Program-made: the position numbers and the translations under genes | Assembly: GCF_036014175.1 (NCBI RefSeq) | Contig: NZ_CP107917.1 | Span: 2,108,001 to 2,172,000 of the forward strand | Direction of reading: 5' to 3' | Length of the DNA stretch: 64,000 nucleotides | Source of the DNA: Streptomyces sp. NBC_00443 | Lineage (GTDB): Bacteria; Actinomycetota; Actinomycetes; Streptomycetales; Streptomycetaceae | The notes under the pieces: generated by a model | Told to the model about the DNA's origin: nothing | Seen by the model: the letters and a program-made list of their open reading frames with translations, nothing else | The model's database searches: none | In this document: piece after piece, positions 9,940 through 19,366 of the stretch | Layout of the letters: every line of letters starts with the position of its first letter | Position numbering within the stretch: position 1 is the first letter of the stretch

Positions 9940-9970
9940 GTTGACAACGTCAACAGAATGATGTGATGCT
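9940..9970 (+). promoter_or_regulatory. Palindromic operator over promoter of kinase-helicase operon
   Basis: GTTGACAACGTCAAC (9940-9954) is a perfect inverted repeat, GTTGAC-AAC-GTCAAC. It contains a -35 element TTGACA (9941-9946), with a plausible -10 GATGCT 18 bases later (9965-9970). Related sites lie upstream of four other units in the window. The 30 bases from 9941 match the site at 51618 at 24 positions. Confidence 0.75.
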
Positions 9971-10044
9971 CGCAACAGGTGAAGGTATACGCTCCCTACG
10001 GAATGTACCCACCTTGTATGCGACGGGTGAAACGGGGAGGGCAA

Positions 10045-11691
10045 GTGCGCCTGGAGACGGTCGACGGACGGTTCCGGATCGGGGGGATCCTGGGCCGCGG
10101 GAACATGGGCGAGGTGCACCGGGCCGAAGACCTTCAGGCGGCCGCGGACTCCCCGCACCGGGAAGTCGCCGTCAAGACCGTGTTGCGCAGCCGGACCGGA
10201 GTCGCCGTCGACGCCTCGGGGTCCGGCAAGGAGATCGACCGCTTCCGCCGCGAAGTGCGGATCATGCGCATGCTCTCCCAGGGCCACCCGAACCTCACTC
10301 TGCTGATCGACGGTGGCGTGGACCAGGCGCCGGGCGGCAGCGGCCTGCCCTACCTGGCCATGGAGTTGCTGGACGGCCATCCACTCGCGGACCTCATCGA
10401 CGAGGAGCCTCAGCTGCCGGTCTCCTGGGCCGCCGCCATCGGGGCGCAGCTCGCCGCCGGTCTGGCCGCCGCACACACCGCCGGGGTCGTCCACCGCGAT
10501 CTGAAGCCGGCCAATGCGATGCTGACCCGCGACGGCACCATAAAGGTCCTCGACTTCGGCATGGGTTCGGTCGTCGACGATCCCGACCAGACCCGTCTGA
10601 CGAGCACGGGCGTCAGCGTCGGCACGGCTCGCTATATGGCGCCCGAACAGTTCCGTGCCGAACGGGTCTCCGCGTCCGCCGACCTGTACGCGCTCGGCTG
10701 CATCCTGTACGAGCTGCTGATAGGGCGGCCGCCGTTCTCCGCCAGAACCCCCTACGAACTCTCCGAACAGCACCAGCACGAGAAGCCACCGCGGCTCACT
10801 CTGGTGCGCCCGGACCTGCCCGCCGAACTGGTCCGGCTGGTGGACCGCCTCCTGGAGAAGGACTCCGACCTGCGGCCCGAGAACGCCGCCCTGGTCCGTG
10901 AGACGCTCGTCCCGCTCGCGCTCGCACCGGACGACACGGCCGCTCTGCCGGCTCCGCACTGGCAGGCGATGGACCCGGTGGCACGGCTGCGTGCCCTGCT
11001 CCCCGAGCCCGTCCCGGCCGCCCCCGCACCCGTGCCGCGCAGGGAGCCGCGCCTGCCCGAGGCGATGGACGTCTTCGGCATCCATGCCGACCTGATCAGC
11101 GAGTACAAGAACTTCACCAAGAGCGCGACGGTGATCCGGGACGCCCGAATCGACAACTTCGTCGAGGAGGACCTGGCAGCGAAGTCGCAATGGCCCGACC
11201 CATGGCTGTCGCTGAATCCGTTCTTCGCCGACGGCGGCCAGGTCACCGACCTCGTGCGAGACGGAGTGCTGCACCCGAAGTGCGCGGAGATCTTCCAGGC
11301 CGGCAAGAAGGAGACCTCGCAGCGCCCGGACGGCCGGCCGCTGACGTTCCACCTCCACCAGCGGCAGGCGATCGAGGCCGCGCAGGCAGGCGACTCGTAT
11401 GTGCTCACGACCGGCACCGGTTCCGGCAAGTCCCTGTCGTACATCGTCCCGATCGTGAACCACGTACTGAAGGAGCGTCAGGCGGCGGGGCCGGGCGACG
11501 GCGGCCGGGTGCGCGCGATCGTCGTCTACCCGATGAACGCGCTGGCCAACTCCCAGCTGGGGGAGCTGGAGAAGTACCTGCGCCACGGTTTCGGGAAGGG
11601 CCGTGAGCCGGTCACCTTCGCCCGCTACACCGGCCAGGAGTCCGACGAGGACCGCCGCCGGCTGCGCAAGAACCCCCGGACATCCTGCTGA
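10045..11691 (+). CDS. Ser/Thr kinase-helicase fusion, N-terminal part (frameshifted gene)
   Basis: This ORF is the first part of a protein of about 2,100 residues. Residues 1-285 are a Hanks-type kinase with all key motifs: GRGNMGEV loop, Lys44 in VAVK, HRDLKPAN (Asp152), DFG (Asp170) and APEQF. A linker follows, then the start of a COG1205-type helicase: FHLHQRQAIEAAQAGDSYVL, Walker A TTGTGSGKS near residue 455, and motif Ia VVYPMNALANSQ. The frame ends with RRRLRKNPRTSC after a run of five Cs (11673-11677). One more C would continue it as NPPDILLTNYVMLE into the next ORF. The GTG at 10045 has GGAGG five bases upstream; ATG 10018 is an alternative. Phosphorylation targets are unknown. BREX type 2/Pgl also uses a kinase (PglW), but it is built differently. 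Confidence 0.85.
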   Translation: MRLETVDGRFRIGGILGRGNMGEVHRAEDLQAAADSPHREVAVKTVLRSRTGVAVDASGSGKEIDRFRREVRIMRMLSQGHPNLTLLIDGGVDQAPGGSGLPYLAMELLDGHPLADLIDEEPQLPVSWAAAIGAQLAAGLAAAHTAGVVHRDLKPANAMLTRDGTIKVLDFGMGSVVDDPDQTRLTSTGVSVGTARYMAPEQFRAERVSASADLYALGCILYELLIGRPPFSARTPYELSEQHQHEKPPRLTLVRPDLPAELVRLVDRLLEKDSDLRPENAALVRETLVPLALAPDDTAALPAPHWQAMDPVARLRALLPEPVPAAPAPVPRREPRLPEAMDVFGIHADLISEYKNFTKSATVIRDARIDNFVEEDLAAKSQWPDPWLSLNPFFADGGQVTDLVRDGVLHPKCAEIFQAGKKETSQRPDGRPLTFHLHQRQAIEAAQAGDSYVLTTGTGSGKSLSYIVPIVNHVLKERQAAGPGDGGRVRAIVVYPMNALANSQLGELEKYLRHGFGKGREPVTFARYTGQESDEDRRRLRKNPRTSC

Positions 11692-11699
11692 CCAACTAC

Positions 11700-14600
11700 G
11701 TGATGCTGGAGCTGATGCTGACCCGGCCCGACGACCGGTCCAGCCTGATCCGCATGGCTGAGGGGCTCCAGTTCCTCGTCTTCGACGAGCTGCACACCTA
11801 CCGGGGCCGGCAGGGCGCGGACGTGGCGTTCCTGATCCGCCGGGTGCGCGAGGCCTGCCGCGCGTCCACGACGCTGCAGTGCATCGGCACCTCGGCGACC
11901 ATGTCCACCGAGGGCTCCTGGGAGGACCAGCAGCGTGAGGTGGCCGGGGTCGCCAGCCGGCTTTTCGGTACGACCGTGCTGCCTAAGCGGGTCATCGGCG
12001 AGACCCTGGTGCGGGCGACCGGGGAGGCCCCCGATTCCGTGCCCGCCGAGCGGCTGCGGGTGCCGGCGGCGCCCCGCTCGTACGAGGCGTTGACGAAGGA
12101 TCCGCTGGCCCGCTGGGTGGAATCCCGGTTCGGTCTGGAGCGCGAGGAGGATACGGGGCGGTTGCGCCGCTGTGCCCCGAGCACGGTCGAGGCGGCGGCG
12201 GCCGAGCTTGCCGCACAGTCCGGGGTGCCCGAGGAGAGCGTGCGCGAGGCGATCCGTACGACCCTGGAGGCGGGCGCGCAGGCCAGACACCCGGTGACGG
12301 AGCGGCCGCTGTTCGCGTTCCGGCTGCACCAGTTCCTCTCCAAGGGCGACACCGTCTACACGACGCTCGAGGATCCGCTCACCCGGCCGCTGACCCGCAC
12401 CTACCAGCTGGAGCAGCCGGACAGTGACGGCAAGCCGCTGTTCCCGCTGGCGTTCTGCCGTGAGTGCGGCCAGGAGTACCTGACGGTGTGGCGTACGGAG
12501 GACGGCGGCGCGTTCCGGTACGAGCCGCGCCGGGACACCTCCGCGTCCGGAGGCCGGGCGGGCGAGGGCTACCTGTACCTGGGCATACCCGGGGAGGATT
12601 ACGAGTGGCCGGCCGATCCGCAGAAGGCCGTGGACGACAGACGTTTGCCGGAGTCGTGGCTGGAGCCGGACGCGCAGGGCGTGACGGTCGTCAAGAAGTC
12701 CTACAGACCGCGTCTGCCCAAGCGTGTCGTCGTGGACGCCCACGGAAACGAAGCGGGCGAAGGGCTGGTGGCGGCGTTCGTCCCGGCGCCGTTCCTGTTC
12801 TGTGTGCACTGCCAGGTCTCCTACGAGCAGACGCGCGGCCGGGACTTCGCCAAGCTGGCCGCCCTGGACCAGGAGGGACGCTCCTCGGCGACCTCGCTGA
12901 TCTCCGCGTCGATCGTGAAGTCGCTGCGGGCGGTGCCGGAGGAAGGCCTCAGCAAGGAAGCGCGCAAGCTCCTCACGTTCGTCGACAACCGGCAGGACGC
13001 CTCGCTGCAGGCCGGCCACTTCAACGACTTCGCTCAGGTGACCCAGTTGCGTGGCGCCCTGTACCAGGCGGCGCTTCAGGCGGGCGAGGAAGGGCTGCAC
13101 CACGACGACCTCGCCGAGGCCGTCACCGAGGTGATGGGCCTGACGCCCCGCGAGTACGCGGCGGGTACGCGCCTTGCTCCGTCCATGGAACGACGTGCGG
13201 CGAAGGCCTTCCGGGATGTCGTGGGGTACCGCCTCTACCGCGACCTGGAGCGCGGCTGGCGTATCACGATGCCGAACCTGGAGCAGACAGGGCTGCTGCG
13301 GATCGACTACGAGGACCTGAACTGGATCGCCGCCGATCCGCAGGCCTGGGAGTCCTCCCACGCCGTACTGCGCGACGCCGATCCGGCGCTGCGCGAGGAG
13401 ATCGCCCGTACACTGCTCGACTTCATGCGGCGGGCTCTCGCCATCGACGTGCAGTACTTCCGTGACGACTTCGACACCCTTCAGCGGGCAAGCGAGGAGC
13501 GCCTCACCGGGCCATGGGTGCTGGGCGATTCCGACCAGCCGACTGTCGGTACCGCCTACCCGTACGGCTCGCGGCCGGGCATGGAGCGGTCCGCACTTTT
13601 CCTGTCGGCACGCGGCAAGTTCGGCAGGTACCTGCGGCGGAACATGCCCGAACTGCGCGAGGCCTCCGCTTCCTTGGACGACGTCCAGTGCGTCATCGAG
13701 GACCTGCTGAAGGTGTTGCGGGACACGGACCTGGTGCGCGAGGTGGAAGCGACCCCCGAGCGTTCCGGCCCGGCCTTCCGCCGCCGTGCGGCGGAGAAGC
13801 GCACCGGCTACCGGGTGTCTGCCGCCGCCCTGATCTGGCGGGCCGGTGACGGCGAGCGGGGCACGATCGACCCGCTGGCGCGTACCTACAGCAGCGGCGA
13901 GGGCCCACGCGTCAACCCGTTCTTCCGCGACCTGTACCGGACGGCGGCCGCCGAGCTGGCGGGGCTGTTCGCGCGGGAGCACACCGCGCAGGTCACCCCG
14001 GAGGACCGGCTGGAGCGCGAGCGGCAGTTCCGCGATGCCGAACTGCCCCTGCTCTACTGCTCGCCCACGATGGAGCTGGGCGTGGACATCTCCTCGCTCA
14101 ACGCCGTGATGATGCGCAATGTGCCGCCGACCCCGGCGAACTATGCACAGCGCTCGGGCCGGGCAGGGCGTTCAGGTCAGCCCGCGCTGGTGACGACGTA
14201 CTGCGCGACGGGCAACAGCCACGACCAGTACTACTTCCGCCGCTCCCAGGACATGGTGTCGGGACAGGTGGCCCCGCCGCGGCTGGACCTGGCCAACGAG
14301 GATCTGGTCCGCTCGCATCTCCAGGGCATCTGGCTGGCGGAGACCGGCATGAAGCTGGGCGCCGCGATCCCGGAGGTCGTCGATGTCGCCTACGACCCCG
14401 ACGGCGACGACCGCCCCGACCCGCACATGCCGCTGCCGCTGCTCCCCGACATCCTCAGCGCGTCCCTGGACGAGGACGCCCGCAGACGCGCCGCCGCCAC
14501 CGCCCGTACCGTCCTCGCCCCGCTGATCGCGGACTTCGAGTCGACCACCTGGTGGTACGACGAGTGGATCGAGGACCGGATCGAGCGGGCCCCGGACAAG

Positions 14601-16367
14601 TTCGACGCCTCCTTCGACCGGTGGCGGGACCTGTTCCGGGCGGCCGTCATCGACCAGTACGAGCAGAACAAGCGCGTCGTCGACCACACTCTCTCCCCGG
14701 GGGAGCAGAGCCGGGCGCGCTCTCGCCGCCGGGAGGCCGAGACGCAGACGAACCTGCTGCTGAACCGCTCCACCGACAGCAAGTCGGTGATGAGCGACTT
14801 CAATCCGTACCGCTATCTGGCGTCCGAGGGGTTCCTGCCGGGCTACAGCTTCCCCCGGCTGCCGCTGGCCGCGTACATCCCGCGCTCCGGCAACCGCCGC
14901 AACGCCGACGGCGACTATCTCCAGCGTCCCCGGTTCCTCGCGATCCGCGAGTTCGGCCCCGGCGCGCTCATCTACCACGAGGGCGCCCGCTACCAGGTCA
15001 CCCGGGTGCAGCTGCCGCCGGATGCCTCGGGCGAGCTGGCGACGGCGGAGGCCAGGCGCTGCGACGGCTGCGGCTACCACTACGTCGTCAAGCCCGGCTC
15101 CGACCAGTGCACGATGTGCGGCGAGGAGTTGCGCGGCAAGCGCACCGGCCTGCTCCACCTGCACACCGTGTACACCACGCCGCGTGAGCGGATCTCCTCC
15201 GACGAGGAGGAGCGCCGCCGGGCCGGTTTCCGCCTGGAGACCTCGTACGCGTTCCAGGACCACGGCGCCCGCAAGGGACGCCTCACCTCGCATGTCACGG
15301 ACGCCGACGGGGCACCCGTTCTCGACCTGGACTACGGCGATTCGGCGACCGTGCGCATCACCAACCTCGGCCGCGTCCGCGACAAGGAGGGCGAGCCGGA
15401 CGGCTACTGGCTGGACCTGGGCGACGGCCGCTGGCTCAACGACCGGGCCGCCGCGGACGCCATCGAGGGCACCGGCATGCCGGTGGTCGACGAGGACGGC
15501 AACGAGAAGCGCCGCAAGAAGCGGGTCCTGCCCTTCGTGGAGGACCGCCGCAACATCCTCGTGGTCACCCTGGAGGAGCCGCTGCCCGAGCCGGTGGCGC
15601 TGTCGTTCCTGTACGCGCTGGAGCGGGGCATCGAGGCGGCGTTCGAGCTGGAGGACTCCGAACTGACCGCGGAGCTGCTGCCGCCGGACGAAGGCCCGCG
15701 CCGCCGCATGCTGTTCACGGAGGCCGCCGAGGGCGGTGCCGGTGTGCTGCGCCGGATCCAGCACGACAAGAACGCTCTAGCCAAGGCCGCCGAAACCGCC
15801 CTGGAAATCTGCCACTTCGACCCGGAGACCGGCGAGGACGAGGGCGGACCGGCGGACGGCGAGAAGTGCGCCCGCGGCTGCTACGCGTGTCTGTTGACCT
15901 ACGCCAACCAGACCCACCACCGCCAGCTGAGCCGGCACGCCGCCCAGCCGCTGCTGGTGCGGCTGGCCGACTCCCGTACCGAGCGGGAGGGCCGCGGCGA
16001 GTCCCGCAGCGAGCAGTTCCGCAGGCTGGCCCCGGCGGCCTCGCCGACCCCGGTGGAGGCAGATCTCGCGGACCTGGTCGCGCAGGGCGATCTGCTCGGC
16101 TGGCTGAGGGCGAAGGGCTACCGACTGCCGGACGAGGTGGAAGTCCTCGTCCCGGAGGCCGGGGCCTGCCCCGGCCTCGTCTTCCGCCTGGACGGTGCCA
16201 ACCTCGCCGTGTTCGTCGACGTCCCCGGCCACCCGGCCGACTCCACCCGTGACGTCGAGGCCGGGTATCGCCTGGAGGACGCCGGCTGGGACGTCCTGCG
16301 CTTCCCTGCGGACGCGGACTGGGACGCCATCGCGGACCGCAACGCCGCCTATTTCCACCTCCGTTGA
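11700..16367 (+). CDS. DEAD/DEAH helicase with DUF1998, C-terminal part of kinase-helicase
   Basis: This continues the helicase begun upstream; the coding frame is open from about 11676. Motif II is FDELHTY (DELH), motif III GTSATM, motif V SPTMELGVDISSLNAVMM, and motif VI QRSGRAGRSG. A zinc ribbon (CDGCGYHY, then CTMCG) and a DUF1998/MZB-type C-terminus (CARGCYACLLTYANQTHH) follow, as in MrfA, DruE and other COG1205 proteins. A final stretch of about 110 residues after the zinc module resembles a small nuclease-like fold (RLDGANLAVFVDVPGHP), but this is uncertain. ATP-driven DNA translocation is the expected activity. The gap to the SNF2 helicase gene is 41 bases. If the frameshift is real, this part lacks Walker A and would be inactive. 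Confidence 0.85.
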   Translation: MMLELMLTRPDDRSSLIRMAEGLQFLVFDELHTYRGRQGADVAFLIRRVREACRASTTLQCIGTSATMSTEGSWEDQQREVAGVASRLFGTTVLPKRVIGETLVRATGEAPDSVPAERLRVPAAPRSYEALTKDPLARWVESRFGLEREEDTGRLRRCAPSTVEAAAAELAAQSGVPEESVREAIRTTLEAGAQARHPVTERPLFAFRLHQFLSKGDTVYTTLEDPLTRPLTRTYQLEQPDSDGKPLFPLAFCRECGQEYLTVWRTEDGGAFRYEPRRDTSASGGRAGEGYLYLGIPGEDYEWPADPQKAVDDRRLPESWLEPDAQGVTVVKKSYRPRLPKRVVVDAHGNEAGEGLVAAFVPAPFLFCVHCQVSYEQTRGRDFAKLAALDQEGRSSATSLISASIVKSLRAVPEEGLSKEARKLLTFVDNRQDASLQAGHFNDFAQVTQLRGALYQAALQAGEEGLHHDDLAEAVTEVMGLTPREYAAGTRLAPSMERRAAKAFRDVVGYRLYRDLERGWRITMPNLEQTGLLRIDYEDLNWIAADPQAWESSHAVLRDADPALREEIARTLLDFMRRALAIDVQYFRDDFDTLQRASEERLTGPWVLGDSDQPTVGTAYPYGSRPGMERSALFLSARGKFGRYLRRNMPELREASASLDDVQCVIEDLLKVLRDTDLVREVEATPERSGPAFRRRAAEKRTGYRVSAAALIWRAGDGERGTIDPLARTYSSGEGPRVNPFFRDLYRTAAAELAGLFAREHTAQVTPEDRLERERQFRDAELPLLYCSPTMELGVDISSLNAVMMRNVPPTPANYAQRSGRAGRSGQPALVTTYCATGNSHDQYYFRRSQDMVSGQVAPPRLDLANEDLVRSHLQGIWLAETGMKLGAAIPEVVDVAYDPDGDDRPDPHMPLPLLPDILSASLDEDARRRAAATARTVLAPLIADFESTTWWYDEWIEDRIERAPDKFDASFDRWRDLFRAAVIDQYEQNKRVVDHTLSPGEQSRARSRRREAETQTNLLLNRSTDSKSVMSDFNPYRYLASEGFLPGYSFPRLPLAAYIPRSGNRRNADGDYLQRPRFLAIREFGPGALIYHEGARYQVTRVQLPPDASGELATAEARRCDGCGYHYVVKPGSDQCTMCGEELRGKRTGLLHLHTVYTTPRERISSDEEERRRAGFRLETSYAFQDHGARKGRLTSHVTDADGAPVLDLDYGDSATVRITNLGRVRDKEGEPDGYWLDLGDGRWLNDRAAADAIEGTGMPVVDEDGNEKRRKKRVLPFVEDRRNILVVTLEEPLPEPVALSFLYALERGIEAAFELEDSELTAELLPPDEGPRRRMLFTEAAEGGAGVLRRIQHDKNALAKAAETALEICHFDPETGEDEGGPADGEKCARGCYACLLTYANQTHHRQLSRHAAQPLLVRLADSRTEREGRGESRSEQFRRLAPAASPTPVEADLADLVAQGDLLGWLRAKGYRLPDEVEVLVPEAGACPGLVFRLDGANLAVFVDVPGHPADSTRDVEAGYRLEDAGWDVLRFPADADWDAIADRNAAYFHLR

Positions 16368-16408
16368 TCGCCTCGCCCTCTCTCGATCTCTAGGAACTGA
16401 GACATCTC

Positions 16409-19366
16409 ATGAGCCTCACGTACACAGCCGGCTCCCTGGTCGCCGCCCGTGGCCGGGAATGGGTGGTGCTGCCCGAGAGCGCCCCCGACATGCTGGTGCT
16501 GCGCCCCCTGGGCGGGAGCGAGGACGACATCGCGGCCGTGTTCCCCACCTTCGAGGAGGTGCGGCCGGCCGAGTTCGCGGCGCCGAGCCCTGCTGACCTG
16601 GGCGATCAGCGGGCCGCCGGTCTGCTGCGTACCGCGCTGCGCATCGGGTTCCGCTCGGGTGCGGGCCCGTTCCGCTCGCTGGCGTCGATCGCGGTGGAGC
16701 CCAGGGCGTACCAGCTGGTCCCGCTGCTGATGGCGCTGCGGCAGCGCACGGTACGGCTGCTGATCTCGGACGACGTGGGCATCGGCAAGACGGTCGAGGC
16801 GGGCCTGATCGCCAAGGAACTCCTCGCCCAGGGCGAGGCGACGCGGCTGGCGGTGCTCTGCTCCCCCGCCCTGGCCGAGCAGTGGCAGGGCGAGCTGCGG
16901 GAGAAGTTCTCCATCGACGCCGAACTGGTCCTGGCCTCCACGGTGACACGCCTCGAACGCGGCCTGGAGCTGGGCCAGTCCCTGTTCGACAAGCACCCCT
17001 GCACGATCATCTCGACGGACTTCATCAAGTCGACCCGCCATCGCGAGGACTTCGTACGCAACTGCCCTGACCTGGTGATTGTCGACGAGGCCCACGCCTG
17101 CGTGGCGGCCGACGACACCACGCAGGGCGGCCCGTCGTCCGCCGCCAACCAGCTCCGGTACGAGCTGCTGCGCAGGATCTCCGCCAAGGCCGACCGGCAC
17201 CTGCTCCTGCTGACCGCGACCCCGCACTCCGGCAAGGAGTCGGCGTTCCGCAATCTGCTCGGCCTGGTGCGTCCCGAACTCGCCACGCTGGACCTGGACT
17301 CCCCCGCGGGGCGCGCGAAGCTCGCCGAGCATTTCGTGGCCCGCAAGCGCGCCGACGTCCGCACCTACCTCACCAAGGAGGACGGTCTCACCGACGACTC
17401 CCTGGCCGAGCGGACCGCCTTCCCGTCCGACCGCTGGACCAAGGACGAGCCGTACAAGCTGACGCCCGCCTACCGAGCGCTGCTCGACGACGCCATCGCC
17501 TATGCGCGGGACCGCGTGACGGCGGCCGGGGAGCAGGGCAAGCGGGAGGCCCGTATCGCCTGGTGGTCGGTGATCGCGCTGCTGCGCTCCATGGTGTCCT
17601 CCCCCGCGGCGGCCGCACAGACCCTGAAGACGCGTTCCGAGTCCGCCACCGCCCGCACGGCGCAGGAGGCGGACGCGCTGGGCGCCCCGGTGGCTGCCGA
17701 CTCCGCCGAGAACGACCGGCTGGAAGGCATGGACGTCGCGCCGGGCGCCGCCGAGTCGGAGGAGGCGGGTGCCAGGCTGCTCGAACTCTCCCAGCGGGCG
17801 GCGCAGTTGATGGGACCGGCCGAGGACGCGAAGCTGAAGGCGCTCACCCGGCATCTGAAGGGCCTGATCGCCGACGGGTACCACCCGATCGTCTTCTGCC
17901 GTTACATCCCCACCGCCGAGTACCTGGCCACGCAGCTGGAGGGCAAGCTCGGTAAGAAGACGAAGATCGCCGCGGTGACCGGCACCCTCTCCCCGCAGCA
18001 GCGTCTGGAACGCATCGAGCAGCTCGCCGCCGAGTCCGCCGCATCGGGCGCGGAGACCGGCGACCCGGCCGTCCGCCGCGTGCTGATCGCCACGGACTGC
18101 CTCTCCGAGGGCGTCAACCTCCAGCACTACTTCGACGCCGTCGTCCACTACGACCTGGCCTGGAACCCGACCCGCCACGACCAGCGCGAAGGCCGCGTCG
18201 ACCGCTACGGCCAGAAGCGCGACCAGGTCCGTGTCATCACCATGTACGGCGAGGACAACGGCATCGACGGCAAGGTCCTAGAGGTGCTGTTCAAGAAGCA
18301 CCGGCAGATCAAGAAGGACCTCGGCATCTCCGTCTCCGTCCCCGACGAGACCGCCTCCGGCGTCACCGACGCCGTCGTGGAGTGGCTCCTGCTGCACGGA
18401 CGGCAGGGCAGCCAGGAGAGTCTGTTCGACGTGGACGGTCACCAGGAGTCGTTCGACCGTATCGAGCGCGAGTGGAACTCGGCCGCCGAGCGGGAGAAGA
18501 CCTCCCGCTCCAAGTACGCCCAGCGCGCCATCCACCCGGAGGAGGTGGCCCGCGAGGTCACCGCCGTACGGGCCGCGCTCGGCGGCGCCGACGAGGTGCG
18601 CGGTTTCGCCCTGGAGGCCCTGCGCGACCTGGACGCGCTGGTCCGCGAACCGCGCGACGGCACCGGCGACTTCACCGCTCAGGCCGGCGGCGCCCCGGCC
18701 GGCCTGCGTGACGCGCTCGCCGCCACCCTCGGCGGACGGCTGATCGAGGAGAACCGGGAGATCCCGTTCCGTACGACGCCGGCGATCGCCCGCGGCGAGG
18801 CGGCGCTGGTCCGCACCGATCCGGCGATCGGTGCCATCGCCTCGTACGTCCTGGACTCGGCGCTCGACGCGCACACCCCGGGCCCCCGCCCGGCCCGCCG
18901 CTGCGGTGTGGTCACCACGGACGCGGTGACGATCCGCACCACGCTCCTCCTGGTCCGCTACCGCTTCCACCTCACGCTGCCGTCCCGTACCGGTGAGCGG
19001 CAGCTGGTCGCGGAGGACGCCCGACTCCTCGCCTACGAGGGGATGCCGTCGCGCGCCCGCTGGCTGGACGACGACGCGGCCACCGCTCTCCTGGCTGCCC
19101 GTGCCGCCGCCAACACCCACGAGCAACTCGCCCGCAACCAGATCACCCGTGCCCTCGACGGCCTGCCGGACCTGTCCGCGCACCTCACCGAGTACGGCAC
19201 GCGCCTGGCCGCCGAACTCGACGCCTCGCACCGCCGCGTGCGCAAGGCCAACGAGGAGATCGTCCGCGGCCTGAAGGTCGTCCCGCAGGAGCCGGCCGAC
19301 GTCCTCGGCGTGTACGTCTACCTGCCGCAGCAGCCCGTTTCCACCATGACCGGAGCCGAAGCCTGA
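16409..19366 (+). CDS. SNF2-type helicase, DrmD-like
   Basis: A 985-residue superfamily 2 ATPase of the SNF2/COG0553 class. Motif I is SDDVGIGKTVEAGLIAKEL, motif II DEAHAC, motif III LTATPHSGK. The C-terminal RecA lobe has ATDCLSEGVNLQHYFDAVVH and motif VI HDQREGRVDRYGQ. Length and place, directly before a large adenine methylase, match DrmD of class 1 DISARM, which couples a SNF2 helicase to DrmMI. Its last bases overlap the methylase start (ATGA), so the two are translationally coupled. Proteins of this kind probably remodel or scan DNA for a methylase or effector. The DrmD assignment is by architecture and context; generic defence-island SNF2 helicases look similar. Confidence 0.85.
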   Translation: MSLTYTAGSLVAARGREWVVLPESAPDMLVLRPLGGSEDDIAAVFPTFEEVRPAEFAAPSPADLGDQRAAGLLRTALRIGFRSGAGPFRSLASIAVEPRAYQLVPLLMALRQRTVRLLISDDVGIGKTVEAGLIAKELLAQGEATRLAVLCSPALAEQWQGELREKFSIDAELVLASTVTRLERGLELGQSLFDKHPCTIISTDFIKSTRHREDFVRNCPDLVIVDEAHACVAADDTTQGGPSSAANQLRYELLRRISAKADRHLLLLTATPHSGKESAFRNLLGLVRPELATLDLDSPAGRAKLAEHFVARKRADVRTYLTKEDGLTDDSLAERTAFPSDRWTKDEPYKLTPAYRALLDDAIAYARDRVTAAGEQGKREARIAWWSVIALLRSMVSSPAAAAQTLKTRSESATARTAQEADALGAPVAADSAENDRLEGMDVAPGAAESEEAGARLLELSQRAAQLMGPAEDAKLKALTRHLKGLIADGYHPIVFCRYIPTAEYLATQLEGKLGKKTKIAAVTGTLSPQQRLERIEQLAAESAASGAETGDPAVRRVLIATDCLSEGVNLQHYFDAVVHYDLAWNPTRHDQREGRVDRYGQKRDQVRVITMYGEDNGIDGKVLEVLFKKHRQIKKDLGISVSVPDETASGVTDAVVEWLLLHGRQGSQESLFDVDGHQESFDRIEREWNSAAEREKTSRSKYAQRAIHPEEVAREVTAVRAALGGADEVRGFALEALRDLDALVREPRDGTGDFTAQAGGAPAGLRDALAATLGGRLIEENREIPFRTTPAIARGEAALVRTDPAIGAIASYVLDSALDAHTPGPRPARRCGVVTTDAVTIRTTLLLVRYRFHLTLPSRTGERQLVAEDARLLAYEGMPSRARWLDDDAATALLAARAAANTHEQLARNQITRALDGLPDLSAHLTEYGTRLAAELDASHRRVRKANEEIVRGLKVVPQEPADVLGVYVYLPQQPVSTMTGAEA

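Noticed and set aside
11671..11685. Programmed ribosomal frameshift in the kinase-helicase gene
   Set aside because: The site lacks a standard slippery heptamer, and a single lost C in a C-run is the simpler explanation.
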